DNA of 34,377 nt from an uncultured Saprospiraceae bacterium (GTDB taxonomy: Bacteria > Bacteroidota > Bacteroidia > Chitinophagales > Saprospiraceae): the NCBI GenBank assembly GCA_937921595.1, contig CAKZTD010000025.1, forward strand, positions 1 through 34,377, written 5' to 3'. Positions within the stretch are counted from its first letter, which is position 1, and every line of letters starts with the position of its first letter. The position numbers and the translations under genes were made by a program. The notes beneath the pieces are model-generated. The model saw nothing but the letters and a program-made list of their open reading frames with translations. It ran no database searches and was not told where the DNA came from. Shown here piece by piece: positions 24,798 through 31,715 of this stretch.

Positions 24798-25553
24798 TCA
24801 AAGTTCTTTCCGATTCAAATCCCTCAATATCCGATATTTTAAACGCACTAACTTAGCATTCCGAACACTAATCAACCAGCCATTTCGACCATCTAAAAAG
24901 CCTAGTTTCAAAAAATAAGTTTTCAAAAAACGAACGATTGGTGATATCCATAATTTTATAAAATTACTTTGCTTGCCTTTTGACTTCATTTCTTCTGCAG
25001 AAAGCTTAGCATACTTTTCGATTCGTCTCCAATGATCAGCTTTTGTTTTATAAGAATAATGAAAAAGTTTGCCCTCTATTTTTTCTGTTTGAACTGACTT
25101 AGAATGAGTTAGTTTCTCATGTACAAATTTGCCTTCCCAGTGAGTAAATTTTTTATTAAAAAGACGAACCTTCCATTCCGGATACCAACCACTATGTTTG
25201 ATCCATTGACCACAGAAATTCGTCAAGCGATCAAGTGAATAAATTTTTCCATGATCTAGTTTAAGTGAATTGATATTATTAATTAACTCATCAGACAAAA
25301 CTTCGTCGGCATCAATAGAAAGTATCCAGTCATGCTTCGCTAATTCGTTGCCTAAGTTTTTAGTTGCAGAATATCCTTTCCAGTTTACCTCTATTACTTT
25401 CGCTCCAAGATCTTTAGCAATTTCCACTGTCTCATCTTCGCTTTTTGAATCAACAATCAAAACTTCATCCGCAACTTTCAACAATGCAACAACACAAGGC
25501 TCAATGTTTGAAGCTTCATTTTTAGTGATGACGACTGCTGAGATTTTATTCAT
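24798..25553 (-). CDS. Glycosyltransferase family 2 (WaaE/KdtX-like)
   Basis: Inverting GT-A glycosyltransferase, 251 residues. The fold starts ISAVVITKNEASNIEPCV, then EVLIVDSKSEDETVEIAKDLGAKV, and the metal/nucleotide D-x-D motif in HDWILSIDADEVLSDEL. The following EWKVRLFNKKFTHWEGKFVHE block is typical of the lipopolysaccharide-core beta-1,4-glucosyltransferase-like group (WaaE). A C-terminal basic amphipathic part (FIKLWISPIVRFLKTYFLKLGFLDG) is also family-typical and may touch the membrane. A role in LPS core or other envelope glycan assembly is likely; the exact linkage is unknown. The ATG at 25553 lies one base from a palindromic element separating it from cysQ. Confidence 0.9.
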   Translation of the reverse strand: MNKISAVVITKNEASNIEPCVVALLKVADEVLIVDSKSEDETVEIAKDLGAKVIEVNWKGYSATKNLGNELAKHDWILSIDADEVLSDELINNINSLKLDHGKIYSLDRLTNFCGQWIKHSGWYPEWKVRLFNKKFTHWEGKFVHEKLTHSKSVQTEKIEGKLFHYSYKTKADHWRRIEKYAKLSAEEMKSKGKQSNFIKLWISPIVRFLKTYFLKLGFLDGRNGWLISVRNAKLVRLKYRILRDLNRKEL

Positions 25554-25554
25554 T

Positions 25555-25714
25555 AGACTTTATACTAAATGGTTTTATGAGTTAAAAAAGTTGGATTTTG
25601 TTTCCAGTCAAGGAGCCCCGCAGCATAATAGCCCTGCTATTAAGCGAGGACGTGACGAAGAATGGGGAGAAAAGACAAATTTTTAGCCATACTAAACTAT
25701 TTAGAGTAAAGTCT
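25555..25714. repeat. 160-bp element with 22-bp terminal inverted repeats and internal hairpin
   Basis: The ends at 25555-25576 and 25693-25714 are inverted copies, 19 of 22 positions matching (both begin AGACTTTA). ATT directly flanks both outer ends (25552-25554 and 25715-25717), which could be a 3-bp target duplication. Inside lies a perfect 7-bp hairpin, TAATAGC-CCT-GCTATTA (about 25626-25642), in a G+C-richer patch. It fills exactly the space between the cysQ stop and the GT2 start codon. It has no coding capacity. It fits a miniature inverted-repeat element or a large stem-loop repeat. Confidence 0.55.
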
Positions 25715-25715
25715 A

Positions 25716-26501
25716 TTAATCAACAAGATTACCGTAAGCAATAAAATGCGGATTCAATAGATCTTCTTTGTTATATTGAAGCGGTTTTTTTGTTTCCGCA
25801 TGTATGACTTTTCCACCTGCTTCTTCCAAAACAATCTGAGCGGCAGCCGTATCCCATTCCATAGTTGGAGCAAGTCTAGGATAGATGTGCGCTTCCCCCT
25901 TTGCGATTGTTGTAAACTTTAGAGAACTTCCTTTTGAAACGAGATTCGGTGAGTCAAATTGTTCGATGAATTCGGAAGTCGCTTCATTAAGATGAGACCG
26001 AGAGCAAACAATACCCAGGCCTGATTCTTTTTTTGAAAAAGGATTGCAAGATAATTTTCTAACCGCCTCATTTCCTTTTTTATAAAAAGAACCTTCTCCT
26101 TTGATGGCCCAAAATAATTCTTCCGTAACCGGAACATAAACAACTCCTGCAATTGGAGTATGTTCTTTAATCAAAGCAATGTTTACTGTGAATTCTCCAT
26201 TACGTTTGATAAATTCTTTCGTGCCATCCAAAGGGTCAATCAACCAGTAATGTTCGTATTGACTTCGCTCTTCGAAAGTACATAATTTATTTTCTTCAGA
26301 AATAATCGGAAACTTTGGGTCTAGCAAATCAAGCCCCTTGCAAATTTCTTCATTGGAAGCTTGGTCAGCTTTTGTCAAAGGGGAATCATCGGCTTTATAT
26401 TCGACCCCTAAATCATTACCTGCTTCATACACTCCTAGTATGGCGTTTCCAGCTTCTACTGAGATCCTGCAGATCTCAGGCATTATTTTATTTAAATCCA
26501 T
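25716..26501 (-). CDS. cysQ: 3'(2'),5'-bisphosphate nucleotidase CysQ
   Basis: Mg-dependent phosphatase that removes the 3'-phosphate from PAP/PAPS, preventing build-up of PAP from sulfotransfer reactions; cytoplasmic or membrane-associated. The 261 residues carry the inositol-monophosphatase superfamily sites: DDSPLTKADQASN at 38-50, ISEEN with metal-binding Glu at 67-71, WLIDPLDGTKEFIKRNGEF at about 86-104 (D89, D92), and EWDTAAAQIVLEEAGG near 213-228. The DGTKEF form and the DSPLT motif favour CysQ over inositol monophosphatase. It lies upstream of two glycosyltransferases in the same direction, separated by the 160-bp palindromic element. A -7 box precedes it. Confidence 0.92.
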   Translation of the reverse strand: MDLNKIMPEICRISVEAGNAILGVYEAGNDLGVEYKADDSPLTKADQASNEEICKGLDLLDPKFPIISEENKLCTFEERSQYEHYWLIDPLDGTKEFIKRNGEFTVNIALIKEHTPIAGVVYVPVTEELFWAIKGEGSFYKKGNEAVRKLSCNPFSKKESGLGIVCSRSHLNEATSEFIEQFDSPNLVSKGSSLKFTTIAKGEAHIYPRLAPTMEWDTAAAQIVLEEAGGKVIHAETKKPLQYNKEDLLNPHFIAYGNLVD

Positions 26502-26532
26502 ATTGGTTATTTTAATTCATTCCTTACATTTG

Positions 26533-26540
26533 CAAAAGTA
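26533..26540 (-). promoter_or_regulatory. Probable -7 box of cysQ
   Basis: On the minus strand TACTTTTG matches TAnnTTTG exactly and lies 31 bp upstream of the cysQ ATG, giving a leader of about 25 nt. No TTTG is found 18-22 bp upstream, so the promoter is incomplete by the consensus. Confidence 0.4.
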
Positions 26541-26662
26541 TAAAAAAAGCCGAACAGTGTTGATTTTAGAAAAAGGCGTGATATTTGATATTGTTAATGT
26601 TTGTAATATAATAAGGTGTTAGAACTTATCTGGATGACCTCCAGCGTATAAAAATCACAATA

Positions 26663-27694
26663 ATGAGCAATAAAAAAGTACTTGTTACCGGAGGGTGTGG
26701 ATATATCGGAAGTCATACGATCGTAGATCTGATTGATCACGGATTTGAAGTGGTTTCTGTAGATAATAATGTGAATTCATTTCCTCATGTCATGGAAGAG
26801 GTTGAAAGAATCATAGGTAAGAAAGTTCAAAATTATACCCTTGATCTTTGTGATTTTGAAGCGACTAAACAAATCTTTGAAGATCATCCTGATATTAGTG
26901 GCGTTATTCATTTTGCTGCATTAAAAAGTGTCAACGAGTCGGTCACAGAGCCTTTAGAATATTTTAGAAATAATCTCAACTCTCTGATCAATATGTTGGA
27001 GTGTTGTAAACAATATGATGTAAAAGGATTTATCTTTTCTTCAAGTTGCTCGGTATATGGAAATGCAAAAGAATTACCCGTTACAGAAGAAACTCCATTT
27101 GAAGAAGCAGAAAGTCCTTATGCTCGAACCAAGCAAATCGGAGAACAAATCGTTCAGGATTTTGCCGCGAATAATCCGAATACGAGTACCATTATGCTTC
27201 GATATTTTAATCCGGCGGGTGCGCATGAGACGGCTTTGATTGGAGAGCAAGCTAAGAAAACAGCTTGGAATCTAGTACCCGTCATTACAGAAACTGCGAT
27301 TGGCAAGCGAGAAAATATGGTCGTTTTTGGTGATGATTATGATACACGAGATGGAAGTTGTGTCAGAGATTACATCCATGTGATGGACATTTCTAATGCA
27401 CATACAAAGGCCGTTCAGTATCTTTTTGGAGATAAGAATTCTTCGAATTACGAGATATTTAATTTGGGTACTGGAGAAGGGGTTACGGTCATAGAAGCAA
27501 TCAAAGCTTTTGAAAAAGTGTCTAATAAAAAACTTAATTACACAATAGCTCCAAGAAGAGAGGGAGACGTCGTAGCGATCTATGCTAACAATGATAAAGC
27601 GATGAATTTACTCGGATGGAGTCCTGTCAGAGGGATAGAGGATATTATGAGAACAGCTTGGAAATGGGAAGAAAAGAGAATATCAAAAGTATAA
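26663..27694 (+). CDS. galE: UDP-glucose 4-epimerase
   Basis: NAD-dependent epimerase interconverting UDP-glucose and UDP-galactose (or the GlcNAc pair), feeding surface glycan synthesis and galactose use. It is an SDR-fold protein of 343 residues, normal for GalE. The NAD-binding G-x-x-G-x-x-G is GGCGYIG at 10-16. NNVNSFPHVMEEVERI is the usual post-beta2 segment. IHFAALKSVNESVTEP, the catalytic Ser in FIFSSSCSVYG (about 124-133) and the Y153-x3-K157 pair in SPYARTKQIGEQI follow. LRYFNPAGAHE, DYDTRDGSCVRDYIHVMD and FNLGTGEGVTV continue the family pattern. It diverges from cysQ with 161 bp between them. The neighbouring glycosyltransferases could use its product. Confidence 0.95.
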   Translation: MSNKKVLVTGGCGYIGSHTIVDLIDHGFEVVSVDNNVNSFPHVMEEVERIIGKKVQNYTLDLCDFEATKQIFEDHPDISGVIHFAALKSVNESVTEPLEYFRNNLNSLINMLECCKQYDVKGFIFSSSCSVYGNAKELPVTEETPFEEAESPYARTKQIGEQIVQDFAANNPNTSTIMLRYFNPAGAHETALIGEQAKKTAWNLVPVITETAIGKRENMVVFGDDYDTRDGSCVRDYIHVMDISNAHTKAVQYLFGDKNSSNYEIFNLGTGEGVTVIEAIKAFEKVSNKKLNYTIAPRREGDVVAIYANNDKAMNLLGWSPVRGIEDIMRTAWKWEEKRISKV

Positions 27695-27814
27695 AAACAT
27701 GCCTAACAACTTAAATGTGAGTCGATATTGTTAACGAATTATTTTTATTTTTTATATATAATGTTATGATAATTTGGAGGCTCGATCGGTTTTAGCTGAT
27801 ATGAAGTTGTTTTC

Positions 27815-27845
27815 TTGGTAAATCCACCTAATTTTTGCATATTTG
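27815..27845 (+). promoter_or_regulatory. Putative promoter of the 27851 ncRNA candidate
   Basis: TTGG (27815-27818), then exactly 19 bp, then CATATTTG (27838-27845): one mismatch in each box against TTTG-N19-TAnnTTTG. A start site around 27851 would coincide with the first structured base of the candidate RNA. Confidence 0.4.
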
Positions 27846-27850
27846 TTAAA

Positions 27851-27959
27851 GGTCACATCGTGATCTAAACAATCTATGGGTTAGGTTCTAAAAGAACAGT
27901 CATAGGGTGTCCATAGTCTTGTTGCCTTGTCGAGCCTACTCTCTCGACAAGGTTTTTTT
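27851..27959 (+). ncRNA. Candidate structured small RNA, about 109 nt
   Basis: The segment has three parts. A 5' hairpin pairs GGTCAC with GTGATC (27851-27865, one G-U, loop ATC). A central arm pairs AACAA and CTATGG (27868-27872, 27874-27879) with CCATAG and TTGTT (27911-27916, 27919-27923), and contains an inner hairpin GTTCT-AAA-AGAAC (27885-27897). A 10-bp GC-containing terminator hairpin with seven T closes it. CATAG at 27901-27905 can compete with CCATAG for CTATG. It has no coding capacity and starts 156 bp beyond galE. It does not match tRNA, SRP RNA, tmRNA or any riboswitch I know. It could instead be the galE 3'-UTR or the leader of the next gene. Confidence 0.5.
27925..27959 (+). 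terminator. Strong intrinsic terminator
   Basis: CCTTGTCGAG (27925-27934) pairs perfectly with CTCGACAAGG (27943-27952) around an 8-nt loop, followed at once by seven T (27953-27959). It ends the candidate RNA and any read-through from galE. Confidence 0.93.
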
Positions 27960-27973
27960 GTACTTGGACTTAG

Positions 27974-28022
27974 GTTTAGGAAACATTGAAAGTTTCCTAA
28001 ACTTGCAAATTTTTTCCTAAAC
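27974..28022 (+). promoter_or_regulatory. Hairpin with two alternative 3' arms
   Basis: GTTTAGGAAAC (27974-27984) pairs perfectly with GTTTCCTAAAC (27992-28002) over a 7-nt loop. A second copy of the 3' arm, TTTCCTAAAC, lies at 28013-28022 and could replace the first. A six-T run (28010-28015) sits between or overlaps them. The layout allows two exclusive folds, as in attenuators, but may be simple repeat expansion. Confidence 0.4.
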
Positions 28023-28112
28023 CCCGCCTATTTATTCACAATTTATAAGCTAGATGTATGATATGTCTAGAAAATTGGAATATAATTCCCTTCCTTCAAT
28101 TTTATCTTTCGT

Positions 28113-28120
28113 TAATTTTG
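28113..28120 (+). promoter_or_regulatory. Possible -7 box of the enolase-superfamily gene
   Basis: TAATTTTG fits TAnnTTTG exactly, 61 bp before the ATG at 28182, but no TTTG-like box lies at the right distance. A near match TATCTTTC is at 28103-28110. The perfect palindrome GATCAATTGATC (28156-28167) lies between this box and the ATG and could be an operator or chance. Confidence 0.25.
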
Positions 28121-28181
28121 TGGTAACCCAGGCAAGTATACATTATTGTGTACAAGATCAATTGATCATTAAGCCCCAAAA

Positions 28182-29309
28182 ATGAAAATAACGCTGATCG
28201 AATGGTATCGAATTCGGATACCATTTACTCAATCTATTGATCATAATTTAAAGAACCGCCGATTTTCTGAATCTATTCTTGTTAAGGTCGGCTCTGCTGA
28301 TGGTATTGTAGGATATGGAGAAGGAGCACCTAGAGATTATGTGAATGGAGAAAGCATGGAGCAGATTGAAATTGCTCAAAAATTCTTGCTTCAAAGCAAG
28401 GTGTTTCCAGTGATCGAAGAGGTCGATGATATCCAAGAATATTGTGACTTTATTTCAGCTCAGTATCAATTGCCATCATTGGTTTCTGCAATAAATATAG
28501 CTTTGCTGGACTGGTTGGGAAAACAAAAAAGCTGCAATATTTCGACTTTTTTTGGAACGGCTAATTTTTTCCCAATTCAATATTCTGCTATCCTTCCTTT
28601 TCTTCCTATGGAGAAGTTGGAGTCTTGGTTGTCCTTGATTAAGGATTATAATTTCAAACATCTAAAAGTAAAGGTTGGCCTTTCAAATGACATGGAAGTG
28701 TTGGCAAAGGCTCGTGAAATTTTAGGGACAGAAATTGATATTCGAGTAGATGCTAATCGCTCTTGGAATTACGAACAAGCGGTTGAGCGAATTCGTCAAA
28801 TGGAAGCTTATAATGTAAGTTGTGTGGAAGAGCCTTTAGTGGCAACAGAGATTGAACGCTTGCCTCAATTGAGTGACTGCGTCGGATCAGCTATCATGCT
28901 AGATGAATCTGTTTGTAACATACAGGATGCTCGTTATTATACAAAGCGTTTCCAGCCGTCTAGACTTATGTTTAATTTAAAATTATCTAAATCAGGTGGT
29001 CTTTTATTTGCATCCGATTTGCATCGCTTCGCTACTGATCATGGAGTAGATTGTCAGTTGGGATGTAACGTTGGTGAAACAACGATTCTCAGTGCCGCTG
29101 GAAGAATTTTCGCTCAAACCCATCGCCTTCGTTATCTGGAAGGATCTTATGCTTCTTTCTTCATGGAAGACGATATCGGATTACAAAAAATTGGATTTCA
29201 CAAAGAAGGAAGATCTTTTCCAATAATCGGTAATGGTCTGGGAATTGAGATTGATCAAAATAAATTGATGATTTATGGTAACCATTTTCAAAAAAGTAAA
29301 ATATACTAG
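28182..29309 (+). CDS. Enolase-superfamily enzyme (MLE / dipeptide-epimerase-like)
   Basis: Enzyme of the enolase superfamily, muconate-lactonizing (MLE) subgroup, 375 residues, predicted cytoplasmic. It would abstract a proton next to a carboxylate: racemisation or epimerisation of N-acyl amino acids or dipeptides, or the o-succinylbenzoate reaction. The N-terminal capping domain (1-125) has GYGEGAPRDYVNGE. The barrel carries the K162-x-K164 pair in HLKVKVG, metal ligands D190 in RVDANRSW, E216 in VEEP and D241 in MLDES, and K267 in NLKLSKSGG. The late block QLGCNVGETTILSAAGRIFA contains the eighth-strand region. All catalytic residues are thus present. It is followed by an unrecognised protein gene and a desaturase gene in the same direction. 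The exact substrate is unknown. Confidence 0.85.
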   Translation: MKITLIEWYRIRIPFTQSIDHNLKNRRFSESILVKVGSADGIVGYGEGAPRDYVNGESMEQIEIAQKFLLQSKVFPVIEEVDDIQEYCDFISAQYQLPSLVSAINIALLDWLGKQKSCNISTFFGTANFFPIQYSAILPFLPMEKLESWLSLIKDYNFKHLKVKVGLSNDMEVLAKAREILGTEIDIRVDANRSWNYEQAVERIRQMEAYNVSCVEEPLVATEIERLPQLSDCVGSAIMLDESVCNIQDARYYTKRFQPSRLMFNLKLSKSGGLLFASDLHRFATDHGVDCQLGCNVGETTILSAAGRIFAQTHRLRYLEGSYASFFMEDDIGLQKIGFHKEGRSFPIIGNGLGIEIDQNKLMIYGNHFQKSKIY

Positions 29310-29428
29310 TGGTTTTTAAATTGTTATCGATTTTTGAAAAACGGCATTGAGTAAGGTACTAAAAATCAAGATTTCACCAGAAAAGTGTCTAGGAACTTAA
29401 TTTTTTTATAACCCCAAAAGATTTAAAA

Positions 29429-30505
29429 ATGACAAACACAGCTAAAGCCCAACAAGCGATGGAGCATTCCGATGTTCGCTTCAATGAAATTCCAATAAGT
29501 CAGTTATTCGAAAAATATGAATCCATTGGATTTACCTATCCGGCTAAAAAAAGAATCCTTGAGCCTTACCTCGAACAAATTAAACACCATTGGAATCAAT
29601 TGATAAGCAGTAAGGATGACTTACTCTGGATTATGACCAATTCGCCAGAAGCAGAAAGTTTCGCTTCAGTCAGTGTGATTAAACAAGGGAATACAGGATT
29701 GATGGCTCAACATTTAGTATCAGAAGGAAATCCAATCACTTCATTGAAAGTCATGTTGGCTGCTCAACTCCGAGCGCAATATCATTACGATAAATCTGAG
29801 GTTAATTCTAGTCAAAATTGGTTTCGACCAGATAACCGTTATGCCTTTCGGGTATTTGCTTCAATGTGTAAAGAACTAGGCCCACAAAAATCTTCACTAC
29901 GCAGATATGAATATTTACATTTTCCTTTTGACCAAATTAATACAGGACAGCGTAGTGTTTTTAAAGTGGAAGAAGTTAAGTCAAAAGATTACGATTTTAT
30001 AAATTTTGTAAGAATACAATATGGCAATGTTTTTATGCTTGCTGAAGAATTGGATTCGAATGATCCAGAGCTATCTCAATTAGGAAAGGCATACAAAAAA
30101 TGCGGAATGGATTATAGCCGGAAGGTATTTAAAATTGTGAATCAAAAGACTCATGAAATTGTGGCTGCGGTCGTTGCTCGTCGAGCACCTCTTGGACTTA
30201 ATTTTAGTTTTCTAGAAAACCGAAGTTATTTTATTGTTGACAAGAATTTATCGGCAGATCAACTAAAGCCCATTGTACAATGTATGCTTGATGCCGTACA
30301 GCCTTATTACCAGGGTTTTCCATTAAAAGCTATTCCGATTACTACGGATGCTCGGACGTCTGTAGAACTACAAGGGCAAGGCGCTAAATATCTAAGAACT
30401 TACATGCAAAGTATTTGGCTCCGATCAGGGTTCTCGCAGTGGTTTGAACACATCAATAGTTTTCTTGAAAAAATAGATCAAAGAAAGAGTCGTCGCGCTC
30501 GTTGA
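29429..30505 (+). CDS. Unrecognised protein, possibly two GNAT-like domains
   Basis: I do not recognise a named family for these 358 residues. There is no signal peptide and no membrane helix. Two halves look broadly alike in pattern. The first (about 20-175) has DDLLWIMTNSPEAESFASVSVIKQG and WFRPDNRYAFRVFASMCKELG. The second (about 180-340) has DYDFINFVRIQYGNVFMLAEELD, RKVFKIVNQKTHEIVAAVVARRA and then LSADQLKPIVQCMLDAVQPYY. The beta-strand/helix order of the second half suggests a GNAT acyltransferase fold, but no Q/R-x-x-G-x-G/A acetyl-CoA loop is evident. The C-terminus is basic (DQRKSRRAR). It lies 119 bp after the enolase-superfamily gene and 65 bp before the desaturase, so a common role is likely. 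An acyl-transfer role is a guess. Confidence 0.5.
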   Translation: MTNTAKAQQAMEHSDVRFNEIPISQLFEKYESIGFTYPAKKRILEPYLEQIKHHWNQLISSKDDLLWIMTNSPEAESFASVSVIKQGNTGLMAQHLVSEGNPITSLKVMLAAQLRAQYHYDKSEVNSSQNWFRPDNRYAFRVFASMCKELGPQKSSLRRYEYLHFPFDQINTGQRSVFKVEEVKSKDYDFINFVRIQYGNVFMLAEELDSNDPELSQLGKAYKKCGMDYSRKVFKIVNQKTHEIVAAVVARRAPLGLNFSFLENRSYFIVDKNLSADQLKPIVQCMLDAVQPYYQGFPLKAIPITTDARTSVELQGQGAKYLRTYMQSIWLRSGFSQWFEHINSFLEKIDQRKSRRAR

Positions 30506-30570
30506 TTTGTCAAGCATCATTTTTTAATAAAAAGACCTGTTTCTCATTTAGCTCAAAAAACATATAAATT

Positions 30571-31530
30571 ATGCAAATTTCATTTAATGATACAAAGGCG
30601 CTCAGTGGCCAATTAAATTCTCCCGAATTCAAAGCACTTTTCAAAACCAAGCCTCTTCTTCATGCAGGGCATATACTCATAAACTGGCTGATTATTTTTG
30701 CTACGATATATTGGGCGACTCAGTTTGCTTCGCCTTGGTTTTATCCTTTGATAGTACTGATCATAGGTGCTCGTATGCATGCGCTTGCGATCCTCATGCA
30801 TGACGCTACTCATTACCGGTTTTTAAAGAATCGCGTATGGAATGATCGTCTTTCAAATTATTTGACGATGTATCCGATTTTTACTTCTATTGAAAAATAT
30901 CGGCCCAACCATTTGAGTCATCACCAACATTTAAACACGGACGGAGATCCTGATTGGGTAGCGAAACTGGGAAAACGAGCGTTTACTTTTCCTAAGACAC
31001 GAACTGAATTTTTATTGACCTTGAGTTCTTATTTGGTATTATATCAAGGAGTGATGGATGCTTTTTGGTTTTTAAAACGCTTTGGAGGAAATTCTGGAAA
31101 ATCAACACCTGAGCCGAAATGGGAAAAGCTAATTTTTTATGTATTGATGTTTGGAGCGATCACTTATTTTGGCGTATGGACGGAGTATCTATTGTACTGG
31201 GTAGTGCCTTATTTCTCGGCCTTCTTTATGTTTCAATATATTCGGAGTGTTGCGGAGCATTTTGGAGAACTAGCTTATGAAAATGATCTTAATTCGACAC
31301 GTACCGTCAAGCCTTCACTTCTTGAGCGTTTTTTCATTGCACCACATCATGTTGGTTATCATTTAGAACATCATCTTTATCCTGGTGTTCCTTATTATAA
31401 TTTACCAAAGCTTCATGAGCTTTTGATGGAGAATGCGGATTATAAGTCTACGGCACACATCACCGAGACTTATACTTTTGGATTATTAAAAGAATTAGGA
31501 AAAGTAGAAAAGGCGTCAGTGGCAATGTAA
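30571..31530 (+). CDS. Membrane fatty acid desaturase family protein
   Basis: Integral-membrane di-iron enzyme of 319 residues, of the fatty acid desaturase/hydroxylase superfamily, which introduces a double bond or hydroxyl into lipid chains using O2 and electrons from a redox partner. All three histidine clusters are present: H-D-A-T-H in ILMHDATHYRF, H-L-S-H-H in RPNHLSHHQHLNTDGDPDW, and H-L-E-H-H in HHVGYHLEHHLYPGVPYYNLP. About four hydrophobic segments lie between and around them. There is no fused cytochrome b5 or ferredoxin domain. It is third in a same-strand group with an enolase-superfamily enzyme and an unrecognised protein, which suggests a lipid-modifying or acyl-conjugate pathway. 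Substrate and position of attack are unknown. Confidence 0.9.
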   Translation: MQISFNDTKALSGQLNSPEFKALFKTKPLLHAGHILINWLIIFATIYWATQFASPWFYPLIVLIIGARMHALAILMHDATHYRFLKNRVWNDRLSNYLTMYPIFTSIEKYRPNHLSHHQHLNTDGDPDWVAKLGKRAFTFPKTRTEFLLTLSSYLVLYQGVMDAFWFLKRFGGNSGKSTPEPKWEKLIFYVLMFGAITYFGVWTEYLLYWVVPYFSAFFMFQYIRSVAEHFGELAYENDLNSTRTVKPSLLERFFIAPHHVGYHLEHHLYPGVPYYNLPKLHELLMENADYKSTAHITETYTFGLLKELGKVEKASVAM

Positions 31531-31532
31531 GA

Positions 31533-31637
31533 AATGAGCGAATGAGTGAATTTAGTAAATGAGTGAATACTCTCCCGAATGTCAAAGAAACAAACTTGGG
31601 ACTTAAGGTTCCTCTAATATTCACTCATTCACTCATT
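31533..31637. repeat. Inverted and direct repeats of AATGAGTGAAT behind the desaturase
   Basis: A 19-bp arm of tandem AATGAGYG units (31533-31551) is the inverse of 31619-31637 with one mismatch. A third copy, AATGAGTGAAT, lies at 31558-31568. The loop is 67 bp. It begins 3 bp after the desaturase stop and could act as a 3'-end hairpin or be a repeat element. There is no T-run typical of a terminator. Confidence 0.6.
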
Positions 31638-31715
31638 TTGATAAGAAACATTGAATAAAACACTGAAATCAAAATTCTAACAAGAAAATTCATAATGATT
31701 TTTTCGAAACGCTTC

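Larger units (their letters stand above)
27695..28181. other. 487-bp non-coding stretch rich in structure
   Basis: No ORF of note is present. From left to right it holds an AT-rich part (27695-27814), a promoter-like pair (27815-27845), a structured transcript candidate (27851-27959) ending in a terminator, a hairpin with alternative partners (27974-28022), two -7-like boxes near 28103-28120, and a 12-bp palindrome GATCAATTGATC at 28156-28167, just before the enolase-superfamily gene. Confidence 0.65.

Noticed and set aside
25270-25686. A 138-codon plus-strand frame across the GT2 start and the palindromic element
   Set aside because: It is antisense to the glycosyltransferase and then runs into repeat DNA. 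No coding signature is seen.
27851-27959. tRNA, SRP RNA, tmRNA or a known riboswitch in the galE-enolase gap
   Set aside because: There is no T-loop GTTCGAATC, no SRP GGAA-type apical loop, no tmRNA tag frame and no known riboswitch core. It is kept only as an unnamed RNA candidate.
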